Positions 24,768 through 34,166 of a stretch of 38,762 nucleotides of DNA are shown piece after piece; the first letter of the stretch is position 1; every line of letters starts with the position of its first letter. The notes under the pieces were generated by a model. That model was not told the origin of the DNA. It saw only the letters and a list, made by a program, of their open reading frames with translations, and did no database searches. This DNA comes from Nostoc sp. LEGE 06077 (GTDB lineage: Bacteria > Cyanobacteriota > Cyanobacteriia > Cyanobacteriales > Nostocaceae): the NCBI RefSeq assembly GCF_015207705.1, contig NZ_JADEWI010000064.1:1-38762 (forward strand). The letters run 5' to 3'. The position numbers and the translations under genes are program-made.

Positions 24768-25854
24768 TTAATCTATAAAGATTGTCTTCAGGCTCAAGAC
24801 TTTTGCATCCTTTACTAGTAACAACAGGAAAAGTGCTTCCTAATTGCGGTAACACACCTTATTGCTGAAATAGCAGTAACTAGCTGATGGACTTGATGGT
24901 AAGCACCTTTCCCAAGAATGACTAATTTCTTTGGGTTTGTAGAGAATTTTGGTTAACCCTTGATTTCCTGTTTTTGAGGAGTAATCTTCAGAGTCAATCA
25001 CCTACTGAACTTGCAACAAATTCCAGGTTGAGCAGATACTAGTAGACTACCATAAATGCTCACAGCTTTCGGCAACTTTTGGGCATCTTGAGGCAGTTAA
25101 TACCTAGGAAAATCAAATTCCTTAAATCAGGCAGATAATTCCTAGTTCTAAATACCTTTTATTGCCTTCAATTATGATATTCTATTCTGTCCACTTTTTT
25201 ATCAAGTTTGTGTAAATTAACCTAATCTTAATATTATATCAATGTTCGATTTAGCCTAATTTACATACTAGTAATTATTAAGGATTCCTGATATTTCAAT
25301 GAATATAAGAAAGTTATTTTTAATCATTTAGGATCTCACGAGTTAATTGATACTTTGACTACAAAACTGCCGATTTCCTTGGGGACAAGACAATGAAGCG
25401 GTTTAAATATTCACAGCAGTTTCAGGTAAAGTTACTTACACAAATCAAATTCTTTCTATTTGTTTTGTACTAAATATTTGGGTGTTAAACTCTGAGAAAG
25501 TCAGTAAAAAAAATTTTGGGTTTTGTTATTTATGAAAAATACAGGTATTTAGTGTCGTAATGCAATTACCACATTGAAGATAATCGTTTAATATTCTTTG
25601 CGGAAATTGTTGTGATATTGCTACGACTATTGCGATATTAGGCAAAGCTGATACCTAATTATTAAAATAAAATAAAGAATGGGAAAGTTGAAAATCAAAG
25701 TTGAGACAATAACGCGTTTATTTAACAATCGACTTTTAACTTTCCTGGTTGTCATCGCAATTCCAAAAATCATGGACACAGATGGGTTGGCCGCAACTAG
25801 ATGCAGTAAGCAATTCTCAGCCCAAAATGATATCAGATGGCGACTTTTCGTCAT

Positions 25855-28068
25855 TTAAGTTTCAGCACTAGAAGATTTAACTTGATGACGCATTTTCTCA
25901 AAGCTGAAAGCAGCAGCACCAAAAGTGACAAATAAAACGCCTAAAATCTGAATAATCTCTAAAGTTTCTTGAATCAATAAACCTGCAAAAACTACGGTTA
26001 AAATGGGTACGCCTGCGCCAATAATGGCCGATCGCAATGCCCCTAATTGGCGAATACCAACATTGTTGAGAACATAGCTCAAAAGTGTCAGCACACCCAA
26101 AATAAAAGCACTTAAAATAATTTCTAGTAATTTAGAACCATCAATTGCGAGGCTCAAATTGCTTGGCAGAGGTAACATTAAACCAACAAAGCTCAAAACA
26201 AACATGGTGGTGAAACTAATTAAAGTAAAAGACACAGGATGCAGTTTTGCTGCACAGATCCGCGTCAGAATTACATAACAAGCAAAAGCGACACCACCAA
26301 AAATTGCCGCTGTGCTACCAACAGAAAAATCACTGATCCCCGCAGTTGCAGCACCGCCTAATATCAATAGTTCACCTAAGAAAATTGCCCCAATTGCTGC
26401 AGCGCGGACTCCACTGGGTTTATCGCGGAATAACAACCAAGACAACAAACCGCTAATACTGGGATAGATGAAGAAAAGTGCGATCGCCATACCTGTCGTC
26501 ACTTGACCGATAGCCATGTAAACTAGCACTTGAGATAAAAACAAAAAGCAACCACTCGCAATTGATAGTTGCAAAACTCTTTGTGCTTTGACTTTCGCGG
26601 CTGATGGCTTACCTTGAAATGATTCCATCAAGTTTTTGATATCTTGCCAAACCTGTGGATGCATCATTGGGGCTAATAGTAACGTTAGCGGAACTACCAC
26701 AGCCAACCGCAGCAATAGAATTAAGAAAATATTCCCCAAAGTTGGAGATAACAATCGTTCTACAGCCAAGCTACCAATCACCGCAGAATTTTGGTGGAAC
26801 ATCATCTTCACGGCGACGTTATAAAGTGAAGACACCACCGTAGATAAGACAATTAGTAAAAACCCAATTTGGACTGGTGATAAACTTTGGGATCTGCCTG
26901 ATCTTCTAGATTTAGTTTCTGCTGGAGTAGGAGGAGAAAATACTTCATCTTCCACTAAATCTGGCTGGATAACAGAAACTGGCTCACTAGCCTTACTAGA
27001 TGAAGATTTTATTTGAGTTTCTGGCACATCTAGGCGGAGTGCAGAATTTTGTTCACTCGCTTTAACATTACTGGGAGAAGATGGCGTTTTATTTTCCGCA
27101 ACATCTTTACTAGGTAAAACAATTGGTTCAGGCGGTTTCTCTTTAGGGGGGAAGTCTTTGGGAGCGATGGAAATTGGCTGGGTGGGACTTTCTTTCGTTG
27201 GTGGAATAATAACGGCTGAGGGTGTTACTGGTGCAGAAGATGTAGTCGGGTTTTCATGCGATTTGTTGGTGACTTCTGATAACAGTGGGTAACTTACCGC
27301 AGAACTGGGCGATGATGGCTCATCTGGTTGTAAAACCGTGGGTGAAGATACTTTTAAAGAAGTATTAGGCGATCGCTCACTTGATTGTAAAACTGTTGGT
27401 GGCGATTGTTTGACAGAACTACCCGACGGTGGATTATCTGGTGGTTGTAAAACCGTCGGCGATGATGGTTTAGTTACTTGGGTATTTTCTTTAATCGCTT
27501 TGGTTAATTCCCCGCGCAGGTGATTAACTAATTCCTCAACAATAACTTCTCCTTGCACCTGCTGGCTTTGCATCCGAGACAATTGCTGAGAAAGATTACC
27601 TTGATAATTTTTCAGTTCTTGTTGCAGCGAGTTAAAAGTAATGGTGAGAGTATCATCCAAACTACCCAGCATTTGTTTAATCTGCTCATTACTTTCGGCT
27701 GATTTGAGTACTGCTTGTTCATCAGCCTCGCTCATCTTCAGTTGAGTGGCTAAATTTTTGAGCGATGATTGCAGTTGCGAAGAAATATGTTTGGCTAAAA
27801 CTTCTGCCAACTGCCGAATTAACACTTGCTGTTCAGTAATTTGTCGCACTTGCTGTAAGTGTTCTTTTTCTTCTAACAGCTTTTGAATGTCATCATACAG
27901 CCGTTCTTTATCTGCTTGTAACCGTTTTATTTCTTCTTGCAATGACCTCAGCACGTTCTGTTGGAGATTTTCTAAATCCTCCACAACAGCCCAAAGTGCT
28001 GTTTCGGCTGATCTCGATAGTTCGCCTCTAACTCGCGGGTTGTCTGGCCGTTTCTCAATTCGCCCCAT
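25855..28068 (-). CDS. EamA-type transporter fused to long coiled-coil N-terminal domain
   Basis: 737 residues. Residues 1-185 are a long coiled-coil region (VVEDLENLQQNVLRSLQEEI and on). Residues about 200-380 are a Pro/Ser/Thr-rich linker with three copies of SPTVLQ and similar phrases. Residues about 400-725 contain about ten membrane helices arranged as two EamA (DMT superfamily) halves, with the typical GVLFVTFGAAAFSFEKM end. DMT proteins export metabolites; the substrate is unknown. The large soluble N-terminal half is unusual for EamA proteins, normally about 300 residues, and may bind envelope or cytoskeletal partners. Start ATG 28068. The gene lies upstream of the hetR leader on the same strand. 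Confidence 0.85.
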   Translation of the reverse strand: MGRIEKRPDNPRVRGELSRSAETALWAVVEDLENLQQNVLRSLQEEIKRLQADKERLYDDIQKLLEEKEHLQQVRQITEQQVLIRQLAEVLAKHISSQLQSSLKNLATQLKMSEADEQAVLKSAESNEQIKQMLGSLDDTLTITFNSLQQELKNYQGNLSQQLSRMQSQQVQGEVIVEELVNHLRGELTKAIKENTQVTKPSSPTVLQPPDNPPSGSSVKQSPPTVLQSSERSPNTSLKVSSPTVLQPDEPSSPSSAVSYPLLSEVTNKSHENPTTSSAPVTPSAVIIPPTKESPTQPISIAPKDFPPKEKPPEPIVLPSKDVAENKTPSSPSNVKASEQNSALRLDVPETQIKSSSSKASEPVSVIQPDLVEDEVFSPPTPAETKSRRSGRSQSLSPVQIGFLLIVLSTVVSSLYNVAVKMMFHQNSAVIGSLAVERLLSPTLGNIFLILLLRLAVVVPLTLLLAPMMHPQVWQDIKNLMESFQGKPSAAKVKAQRVLQLSIASGCFLFLSQVLVYMAIGQVTTGMAIALFFIYPSISGLLSWLLFRDKPSGVRAAAIGAIFLGELLILGGAATAGISDFSVGSTAAIFGGVAFACYVILTRICAAKLHPVSFTLISFTTMFVLSFVGLMLPLPSNLSLAIDGSKLLEIILSAFILGVLTLLSYVLNNVGIRQLGALRSAIIGAGVPILTVVFAGLLIQETLEIIQILGVLFVTFGAAAFSFEKMRHQVKSSSAET

Positions 28069-28781
28069 TAGCTTCTAACCTCTAACACCTTGAAGATAAA
28101 GCTGTTTCCCGTAAATTTGCTTGGCGCTCATACTAATTTTCAGTATTTTGTCAGATAGACCAAAAAATTTAACAAGATTTGCACGTATCAAAGTAATTTT
28201 GTCACGCTGAACATAGCTTGGCAAAGTATATATTTTTTGGCTTTACAGCTTTAGATACTAAGTGCCATGTACCAGCCAGAAAATTCAATCCTTTAAAAAT
28301 GAGATTTTGAGAGAGAAAATATGTCACTCAATATAAATACTTGTTATTTTGATAGCAACAGTAATTTTTAAATACTTGTAAATAAATGCCTGATGATCCC
28401 GCAAAATAGCAACTTTGTAAAATTTAGATGTAAATTAGCCCAAAATGTAACTTTAGTGACAGTTTATATTTCTCTAAAAGACTGATTGATTTGTCGTGGG
28501 AATGATCAAAGATTATTCGCTCCTAGAGAATATTTTAACTAATTCCGGTATTTCCCGGCAGTGGGCAAGCGCAAGTCAGAATAATTTAAATATTCATTTG
28601 GCGATTTTTACTCCCAATCTTTTTCAAGTTAGTTATTCATCAGCACATTTCCCTCGCAAACACAAACACTTAGCCCTATGTCCACTTAAGTACTTACACA
28701 GAATTAATTACACACATTCTCTTGCTGTTCCCTGTTCCCTGTTCCCTACCCCCACAAATGAATTTAATTTTGTCCAACTAC
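28069..28781. other. Gene-free region with heptamer TGTTCCC repeats
   Basis: About 710 AT-rich bases. TGTTCCC is repeated three times at 28726-28746, near the end of the phosphate transporter gene. A 104-codon + frame at 28496-28810 runs through these repeats and antisense into the transporter; I do not accept it. The part near 28069-28200 presumably holds the EamA fusion promoter. Confidence 0.5.
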
Positions 28782-30083
28782 TTAGTGCCAAACAAACCGA
28801 GCAATACTAAAAATACTGGCGCTGAGAAATGCACTTAAAGGAACTGTAATTAACCATGCAGCAGCGATCGCTTGCAGAGTTTGGAGTTTAATTGAATTCA
28901 AGCTTTGCACCATCCCGATTCCGACTACACCCCCAACAAGTGCATGAGAGGTAGAAACAGGTAAACCTAACCGAGAAGCTAGGAGAATGGTAGTAGCGGT
29001 TGCTAGTTCTGCACAAAACCCACTACTAGGTTGCAAAGCAATAATGTTTTCGCCAATGGTAGCAATGACGTTTTTCCCCCAAATAGCTAAACCTGTAACA
29101 ATTCCGGCACCGCCGACAACCAAAATCCACAAAGGAATATCAATACCATTTATGGGTACGCTACCAGTTGTATTGATATAAACGATCGCCGCTAAAGGTG
29201 CGATCGCATTACCCACATCATTGGAACCATGTGCAAAAGCCACAAAGCAAGCACTGAGTAGCTGGAATCGACCGAATAATTTTTCGACGGGAGTGTTGAG
29301 TGTTGAGTGCTGAGTGCTGAGTGCTGAGTGCTGAGTCATGTATTCTTCCTCTACACCCCTGCACCCCTGCATTTCCAGTTGTCGCCAACTAATTAAAGTG
29401 AGTCCAACTGCGGCTAATGCACCTGTGAATAAAGGAATATCGTATGCAGGTATATCAATACCAACCTGTTCAATCAAGTAGTTAGTCAAAGGTTGCATGA
29501 GCGAAGGTAGGACAATTACGCCAAACACACCTAATAACACTGCACTCAACCAAGGAATCCACTCTCTTAGCTGGGTAACTTGATTTGGTTGATCTAAAAT
29601 CCAGTGCTTGATTTGGCTGTAAAACAAAGCAGCAATACTACCACTAATTATTGGTGTGACAATCCAGCCAACAGTAATCATACCAATTGATGACCAATCA
29701 ATTGCACCTATGCCCATTGCTACCGCACTAAACCCAGCGATCGCCCCCACGACTGCATGAGAAGATGACACAGGTAAACCTTTGGCAGTGGCAATTTGCA
29801 ACCATACACCGCAGGATATTAAGACTGTCACCATTCCCGTAACCAATAATTGGGGTGTAGCCGCAAATAAGCTAGGATTGGCAACTTTCGTGGCTAAAGT
29901 TTCTGAGACTTCATGCCCAAACAAGACAGCGCCAGTAAATTCTAAAACTCCAGCAATGATGATTGCTTGTTTGAGAGTCACAGCTTTGGAACCAACAGAG
30001 GTTCCCATTGCGTTGGCAACATCGTTGGCACCAAGATTACAGGCGACATAAAAAGCTAGGATGGCAACTATAACTAAGGTCAT
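28782..30083 (-). CDS. PiT family inorganic phosphate transporter
   Basis: About 433 residues from ATG 30083 (MTLVIVAILAFYVACNLGAN). The frame opens further up at 30188, but the extra 35 residues are not membrane-like. Both PiT signature repeats are present: GANDVANAMGTSVGSKAVTL near the N terminus and FAHGSNDVGNAIAPLAAIVY in the second half. Paired SSHAVVG and STSHALVGGVVG motifs lie in the following helices. About ten membrane helices surround a central cytoplasmic loop. PiT proteins move phosphate with H+ or Na+ at low affinity; sulfate is possible for some. The central loop is expanded in frame by six heptamer repeats. The ADH gene lies 150 bases upstream on the same strand. Confidence 0.9.
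   Translation of the reverse strand: MTLVIVAILAFYVACNLGANDVANAMGTSVGSKAVTLKQAIIIAGVLEFTGAVLFGHEVSETLATKVANPSLFAATPQLLVTGMVTVLISCGVWLQIATAKGLPVSSSHAVVGAIAGFSAVAMGIGAIDWSSIGMITVGWIVTPIISGSIAALFYSQIKHWILDQPNQVTQLREWIPWLSAVLLGVFGVIVLPSLMQPLTNYLIEQVGIDIPAYDIPLFTGALAAVGLTLISWRQLEMQGCRGVEEEYMTQHSALSTQHSTLNTPVEKLFGRFQLLSACFVAFAHGSNDVGNAIAPLAAIVYINTTGSVPINGIDIPLWILVVGGAGIVTGLAIWGKNVIATIGENIIALQPSSGFCAELATATTILLASRLGLPVSTSHALVGGVVGIGMVQSLNSIKLQTLQAIAAAWLITVPLSAFLSASIFSIARFVWH
29295..29336. repeat. Six heptamer repeats inside the PiT coding sequence
   Basis: On the + strand: GTTGAGT twice then GCTGAGT four times, 42 bases in all, so the frame is kept. On the coding strand this is the CTCAGCA-type heptamer also found at 18105 and 21730. 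It encodes part of MTQHSALSTQHSTLNTP between the two halves of the transporter. Confidence 0.85.
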
Positions 30084-30232
30084 GGGCATGAATTGGGGTA
30101 GATGTATGAAAGGAACAATTAAGCAATATACGTGTTCATCATGAATATGTCTCCTTGGTTTGACTCCCATTGTGGGAGTCAATGACAAAAGTAGCTATAA
30201 GTATTTTCTACGAGTTAGCTTCTTTGCCCGGA

Positions 30233-31279
30233 TCAAGGATAGATTAATATTTTGTATGTATCGGCAGAAGGCGCGATCGCTTGTTCTACGGCAGCTGATA
30301 AATCTTTTAGCTGATAGCGATCGCTAATTAAGGCTGGGACATCAATCCGCCGATTAAATACAATATCAGCCGATAACGCCTGAAGACGATAGGAAGAACT
30401 GTAACTCCCCATCAAATCAATTTCTCGGCGGTAAAGAATATTTGGATTGATAGGAATTTCTAATTCATCGGGAAACTCAGCGAAAAACAGTATTTTTCCC
30501 CCTTTACGGGTGCAGTCTAGTGCTTGAAAAAACGCCTTCTCACTAGGTACAGCCAGCAAAGTCACATCTACACCAAGCCCATTTGTGACAGCGTGAATTT
30601 TTGCCGGTAAATCGGGATCACGGGCATCAAAAGCGGCTTCTGCGCCCACATTCAAGGCTTTTTCTATTCTCGAAGGCAGTAAATCAGTGGCGATCGCTTT
30701 TGCCCCAAAATACTTCACCAACATCACAAACATTAACCCAATTGGCCCGGCTCCTGTAACTAATACAGTTTGTCCGGGAGCAATTTGAGCTTTTTTCACC
30801 GCCTTGAGACAGCAATTCGTCGGTTCTACAAAACTTGCTTCTTCAAAACTAATATCGTCGGGGATGGGAATTAACCCGCCATTCTGCACAATGTGTCCTG
30901 GTACTTTCACATACTCTGCAAAACCCCCACCACTAGCATTAAAACCAGCTGTGGTAGAAATATTTTTGTAGACATCGCACATCGAGAAATTTTCATTTAA
31001 ACAGTAGGCGCAACGCATACATGGAATGTGGTGCATCACCGCTACCCTTTGTCCCTCTTGCCAACCCCTAACTTCCGAACCCACTGCGGCAATTGTTCCC
31101 GCCGTTTCATGGCCAAATATGCGCGGTGGTTCATACAGTGGATAACGAATTTTTTTGATATCTGACTGACATAATCCTACAACCTGTACCTGTACCAGCA
31201 CCTCATCTGTTAAGAGTGTGGGTACGGGGATCTCTTCGTAGGACAGTTGATTTACGCCTCTAAATACCTGTGCTTTCAC
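30233..31279 (-). CDS. Zinc-dependent alcohol dehydrogenase (MDR superfamily)
   Basis: 348 residues. Catalytic zinc ligands: Cys37 (GLCQSD) and His57-Glu58 (GHETAG). Structural zinc ligands: Cys87, Cys90, Cys93, Cys101. The Rossmann motif VLVTGAGPIGLM is followed by ATDLLPSR, where the Asp favours NAD over NADP. The sequence resembles the sorbitol/threonine dehydrogenase branch, so a polyol or amino alcohol substrate is likely, but it cannot be fixed. The start is GTG at 31279: the only upstream ATG nearby is followed directly by a stop in its own frame. Length is typical and no residue is missing. Confidence 0.9.
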   Translation of the reverse strand: MKAQVFRGVNQLSYEEIPVPTLLTDEVLVQVQVVGLCQSDIKKIRYPLYEPPRIFGHETAGTIAAVGSEVRGWQEGQRVAVMHHIPCMRCAYCLNENFSMCDVYKNISTTAGFNASGGGFAEYVKVPGHIVQNGGLIPIPDDISFEEASFVEPTNCCLKAVKKAQIAPGQTVLVTGAGPIGLMFVMLVKYFGAKAIATDLLPSRIEKALNVGAEAAFDARDPDLPAKIHAVTNGLGVDVTLLAVPSEKAFFQALDCTRKGGKILFFAEFPDELEIPINPNILYRREIDLMGSYSSSYRLQALSADIVFNRRIDVPALISDRYQLKDLSAAVEQAIAPSADTYKILIYP

Positions 31280-31704
31280 GTTGATTTTATTTCATTGCTC
31301 AACGATCTTAGATGTAACATTTGCGGTCAACGTTGAGCTATAAACTTTCGGATTTATCTGTCGAGACAAGATCAGCGAAATTTTAATTTATACAACTGAA
31401 ATATCACAATTGTATTTCATCAACGCAATATCCGAAACAAAGTGCGATCGCCTGCCTGCTAAAGTTGGGCAACTTGGCAAATAGATAATAACCACTAAAC
31501 CTAACGAGAATATTGATTATTTATCCTAAATATCGGTAAGTCGATAGACAAACCGTATAGCATGGATAGAGCAATAAAATAATCAAACTAAAAGGCAAAT
31601 TTAGCGTAAATCAGCCGATTGTCCGCAATTTTTGGGGTATTTGGCTGCAAATTTTTGCATAGCTGCTCACAGCATATTTGCCAGGAAAGTTAGAAGGAGT
31701 GAAT
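31280..31704. other. Divergent intergenic region
   Basis: 425 bases between the minus-strand dehydrogenase and the broken phosphatase on the + strand. It has one HIP1-type site and an imperfect stem TGAAATA/TATTTCA at about 31398-31420. It probably holds both promoters. No RNA gene seen. Confidence 0.4.
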
Positions 31705-32214
31705 GTGAACAACGCCATATTAATCAATGAAAACTTGACAACAACAGGACAAATCTCAGTCAAGCAGCTTGAGCAAGCTATCCAAGAAGGTTATAAGTCC
31801 GTGTTAAATTTGCGTAGACGCTTTGCGGCTTGTCGTTAGACATCGCCTGATGAACTAGGATTTTTTCAGGATGAGCAAAAACTAGCTGAAAAATTGGGGT
31901 TGTATTACGTCAACGTACCCGTCAAGCTAGAAGTACTGAATGAAGAATTGATTACTAAAACCCTGAAAACACTGGAACAACTACCAAAACCAGTGCTGAT
32001 AAACTGTGCAGAGAGGATGCGTTCAACGGGAATTGCATTGTTGAGTATAGTTATTCAGGAAGGATTAACAGCAGAACAAACATTAGCTAAAGCTAAAAGT
32101 TTAGGCTTTGGTTTCTTAGAAGACTTTAATGGTTTTAGTGTTAGTCCCAGGCTGAAGCAATTATTTGTCAACTACGTTAATCATCATGCAAAAATAGCTG
32201 TGCTTGCTCGTTAG
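31705..32214 (+). pseudogene. DUF442-type tyrosine phosphatase gene interrupted by a 27-bp insertion
   Basis: GTG 31705 is preceded by AAGGAG with 5-base spacing. The frame reads NNAILINENLTTTGQISVKQ, LEQAIQEGYKSVLNLR, then RRFAACR and TAG (31837-31839). It then resumes in the same frame with SPDELGFFQDEQKLAEKLGL, YYVNVPVKLE and on to the stop at 32214. The family normally reads NLRSPDE without a break, so 27 bases (31816-31842) look inserted. The catalytic loop is NCAERMRS, in the usual C-x4-R form, but Asn stands where His normally precedes the Cys. The 3' part could be translated alone from an internal start (31894), though without the N-terminal strand. Probably inactive. Confidence 0.8.
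31816..31842 (+). mobile_element. 27-bp small dispersed repeat inserted in the phosphatase gene
   Basis: The insert starts AGACGCTTTGCGG and ends GTTAGACA. With its flanks it resembles the GCGTAGACGC and GACATCGC small repeats scattered in Nostoc genomes. Very small mobile repeats of 21-27 bp (SDR families) have been described in this genus. It adds nine codons including a TAG. Confidence 0.6.
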
Positions 32215-32278
32215 AATTCTCTTAATCCCTAATCTCTGTAAGCTTGCACTAAATAATTATTTTTATCTTCCTTGGCGC

Positions 32279-32406
32279 TATTCTCTACGAGACTCTACGC
32301 GAAGGCGTTCTTGGCGGTTCGTAAAAAAATTAAGTGCATCTTTATGGAGAATTGGTATAAATCCGACAACAGATTCAAACTTAATGCTCAATGTTGTCGG
32401 AATACC
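32279..32406. repeat. Repeat debris and 15-bp hairpin
   Basis: TCTCTACGAGACTCTACGCG (about 32280-32302) matches a common Nostoc-type repeat style. A hairpin follows: GGTAT-AAA-TCCGACAACA (32355-32371) with TGTTGTCGGA-ATACC (32392-32406), fifteen pairs with a 3-base bulge. It abuts the next mobile element. Non-coding. Confidence 0.5.
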
Positions 32407-32407
32407 C

Positions 32408-32572
32408 TAAGAGGTGATTTATAAAGTAAAAATAAAAATTATCGTAGGGTGTTTTAGGCGGATATTGGGAGCTAACTAATCACAAAAACTATATCCGAGC
32501 GTCTAACACACCATCATAAACTGGCGGTGCGAACACACTCTATTTAAGATTTACTTTATAAATCGTCTCTTA
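32408..32572. mobile_element. 161-bp MITE with TA duplication
   Basis: TA at 32408-32409 and 32571-32572 flanks the element as a target duplication. Terminal inverted repeats: AGAGGTGATTTATAAAGTAA on the left against AGAGACGATTTATAAAGTAA on the right, two mismatches. Inside, GGTGTTTTAG and GCGGATAT face ATATCCGAGCGTCTAACACA, making most of the element an imperfect palindrome. TA duplication points to IS630/Tc1-type transposition in trans. No coding capacity. Confidence 0.8.
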
Positions 32573-32608
32573 GTTATTGCTCAATCTAAGTAAACTGAGC
32601 CGTAATCC

Positions 32609-32723
32609 TATAGGAATCATATTTAGTTTCTGAAAAAAATTCAGTACACCTCTGTGACTTCTTTTTCTGTTCCCTATTACCCACCTACACAAGTAATTTC
32701 AATAATCAAGTCAGATTCCTATA
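32609..32723. mobile_element. Second MITE-like element, TATAGGAATC ends
   Basis: Perfect 10-bp inverted ends TATAGGAATC (32609-32618) and GATTCCTATA (32714-32723), with weaker pairing further in. The 115-bp body is AT-rich and non-coding. It lies 37 bases after the first MITE. Confidence 0.6.
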
Positions 32724-32903
32724 TATTTATCTTCATACCTTTGATAGTTACTGATACTCTTCTATAGATAGAGTTTTTATAAAAACTCACCATTTATTAT
32801 ATTTATTATTGTAAATAGTTTAGGTTAAAAAACAAATTTTACCTTTCAAATAATTAGAAAATATATAAATAAAAATATTTTTTTGTTAAGCCCTATCTTG
32901 GAT

Positions 32904-33503
32904 ATGAATTATAGAAAATTATTTAGCTTAAGCCCAAACAATCAGAAAAATGTACCTAGGCAGACTTCCAAGACAAGTAAAACATTAGCTCACCAGAAAA
33001 CAGCATCTCAACAGATATCGTATAGCATTGCCCATGCGATCGCCGGACGAATTCGCTTTCGGATTCCTCGTCTCTCAAAAGATGCTGAATATGCTAATAA
33101 ACTCCAGGTGACAATAGAATCTCAAATTAAAAATGCAAAAGTCAGGATTAATCCAACAGCTGCATCTGTTGTCATTCAATATCCATCAGGTTTAATGCCA
33201 GAGGCACAAATGCGATCGCATCTAGTTGATCTCATTCAAACCGCCCCAACTATAGTTTTACCAAAAAAAGTCAGCACAAAAGCAATTGTCGGAACTATTT
33301 TTGATGCCTTGATTAACTTACTAGACAGCTTACGGAACATCAACAAAGCACATACTGCTATTCAGCATCGAGAAATGAGAAGCAACCGTTGGGAGCGATT
33401 ACTATCAACTGGAGAAAGGATAATCAAAGGTCTCAAATCTGCTATAATATTTGTTCTACCTCACAAGCACTGGCAATCCCAATCTGCACTAAACTCTGCT
33501 TGA
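32904..33503 (+). CDS. HMA-like domain protein, stand-alone
   Basis: About 199 residues from ATG 32904; the frame opens at TTG 32883. Residues about 38-100 match the HMA-like domain found at the N terminus of some cation-pumping P-type ATPases (AHAIAGRIRFRIPRLSKDAE, then a strand-helix-strand ending VRINPTAASVVIQY). It lacks the metal-binding CxxC. After that come a hydrophobic patch (AIVGTIFDALINLLDSL) and a basic tail. No ATPase domain follows, so it is a stand-alone adaptor or a relic of a pump gene. Function unknown. It is preceded by the repeat cluster. Confidence 0.7.
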   Translation: MNYRKLFSLSPNNQKNVPRQTSKTSKTLAHQKTASQQISYSIAHAIAGRIRFRIPRLSKDAEYANKLQVTIESQIKNAKVRINPTAASVVIQYPSGLMPEAQMRSHLVDLIQTAPTIVLPKKVSTKAIVGTIFDALINLLDSLRNINKAHTAIQHREMRSNRWERLLSTGERIIKGLKSAIIFVLPHKHWQSQSALNSA

Positions 33504-33707
33504 TTAGACAATTTTGCAATTCAGATAGAAGTGATAAATCCAAGTCAGAAAAATACTTCTTTATGTAACAAAAAATTTTCAGATAGTTTACCAAGCACGT
33601 AATGTTTTGGTCGGTTTTCACTCTACCAGTCTGATTATTTTTAGCCAGAATATAAGTTAGTAGTGCAGTTTATCGCACTTTTATCTAGCTAAATCCAGAG
33701 GCAAAAT

Positions 33708-33890
33708 ATGTTTCCTTTTTGGGGTAATGTCTGTTATGGTAGCGAACCTATTTCGCACAAAGCTCATTTAGAACGTAAACTCAAGTTTCTAACTTGGATG
33801 CGAGATGATTTAGAATCTAAACTATCTGGTATTAATGCTGCTATTGATACCATTCGGCAACAGATAGAACGGGAAGATAGGGCTGCTTAA
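33708..33890 (+). CDS. 60-aa coiled-coil protein
   Basis: A small gene with a good context: AGAGG lies about 9 bases before ATG 33708. Residues about 18-55 (HKAHLERKLKFLTWMRDDLE and SKLSGINAAIDTIRQQIERE) are a regular charged helix with heptad spacing. The N terminus, MFPFWGNVCYG, is aromatic. It is probably a small oligomeric cytoplasmic protein. Family not recognised. A hairpin follows its stop. Confidence 0.65.
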   Translation: MFPFWGNVCYGSEPISHKAHLERKLKFLTWMRDDLESKLSGINAAIDTIRQQIEREDRAA

Positions 33891-33958
33891 ACTTTTACGT
33901 TTGTCTTGTAAAAGGGTCTAAGTAAATATTCTGACAAGTGTGTATTCTGTTGCCTTTA

Positions 33959-33994
33959 ACTGAACGTACCGCCAAAAAAGGTGGTGCGTTCAGT
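33959..33994. terminator. Hairpin after the 60-aa gene
   Basis: ACTGAACG (33959-33966) and CGTTCAGT (33987-33994) pair perfectly. Inside, ACCGCC pairs with GGTGGT (with wobble) around AAAAAA. No T-run follows, so it may stabilise the transcript end instead. Confidence 0.5.
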
Positions 33995-34166
33995 GCATTA
34001 AAGAAAAATTAATCCTAGTAAATTATCTCGAAATTCAGTATGAGAGAGGCTTTACAGCACGTCTCTAAATATTATCTTTGGTGGTGAAGTTAACCCTCTT
34101 CATCAGTCCCTTGTAAAATGTTGGCAGCAATCAATAAATCCTACAGAGCCAAAGTAACAAATCATT

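Noticed and set aside
25627-25854. 75-codon frame just downstream of the EamA fusion
   Set aside because: No domain, low-quality composition, and it sits in the hetR leader; looks accidental.
28496-28810. 104-codon + frame
   Set aside because: Runs through TGTTCCC heptamers and into the antisense of the phosphate transporter; no domain.
32204-32410. 68-codon + frame after the broken phosphatase
   Set aside because: It is made of repeat debris and a hairpin; no domain or ribosome binding site.
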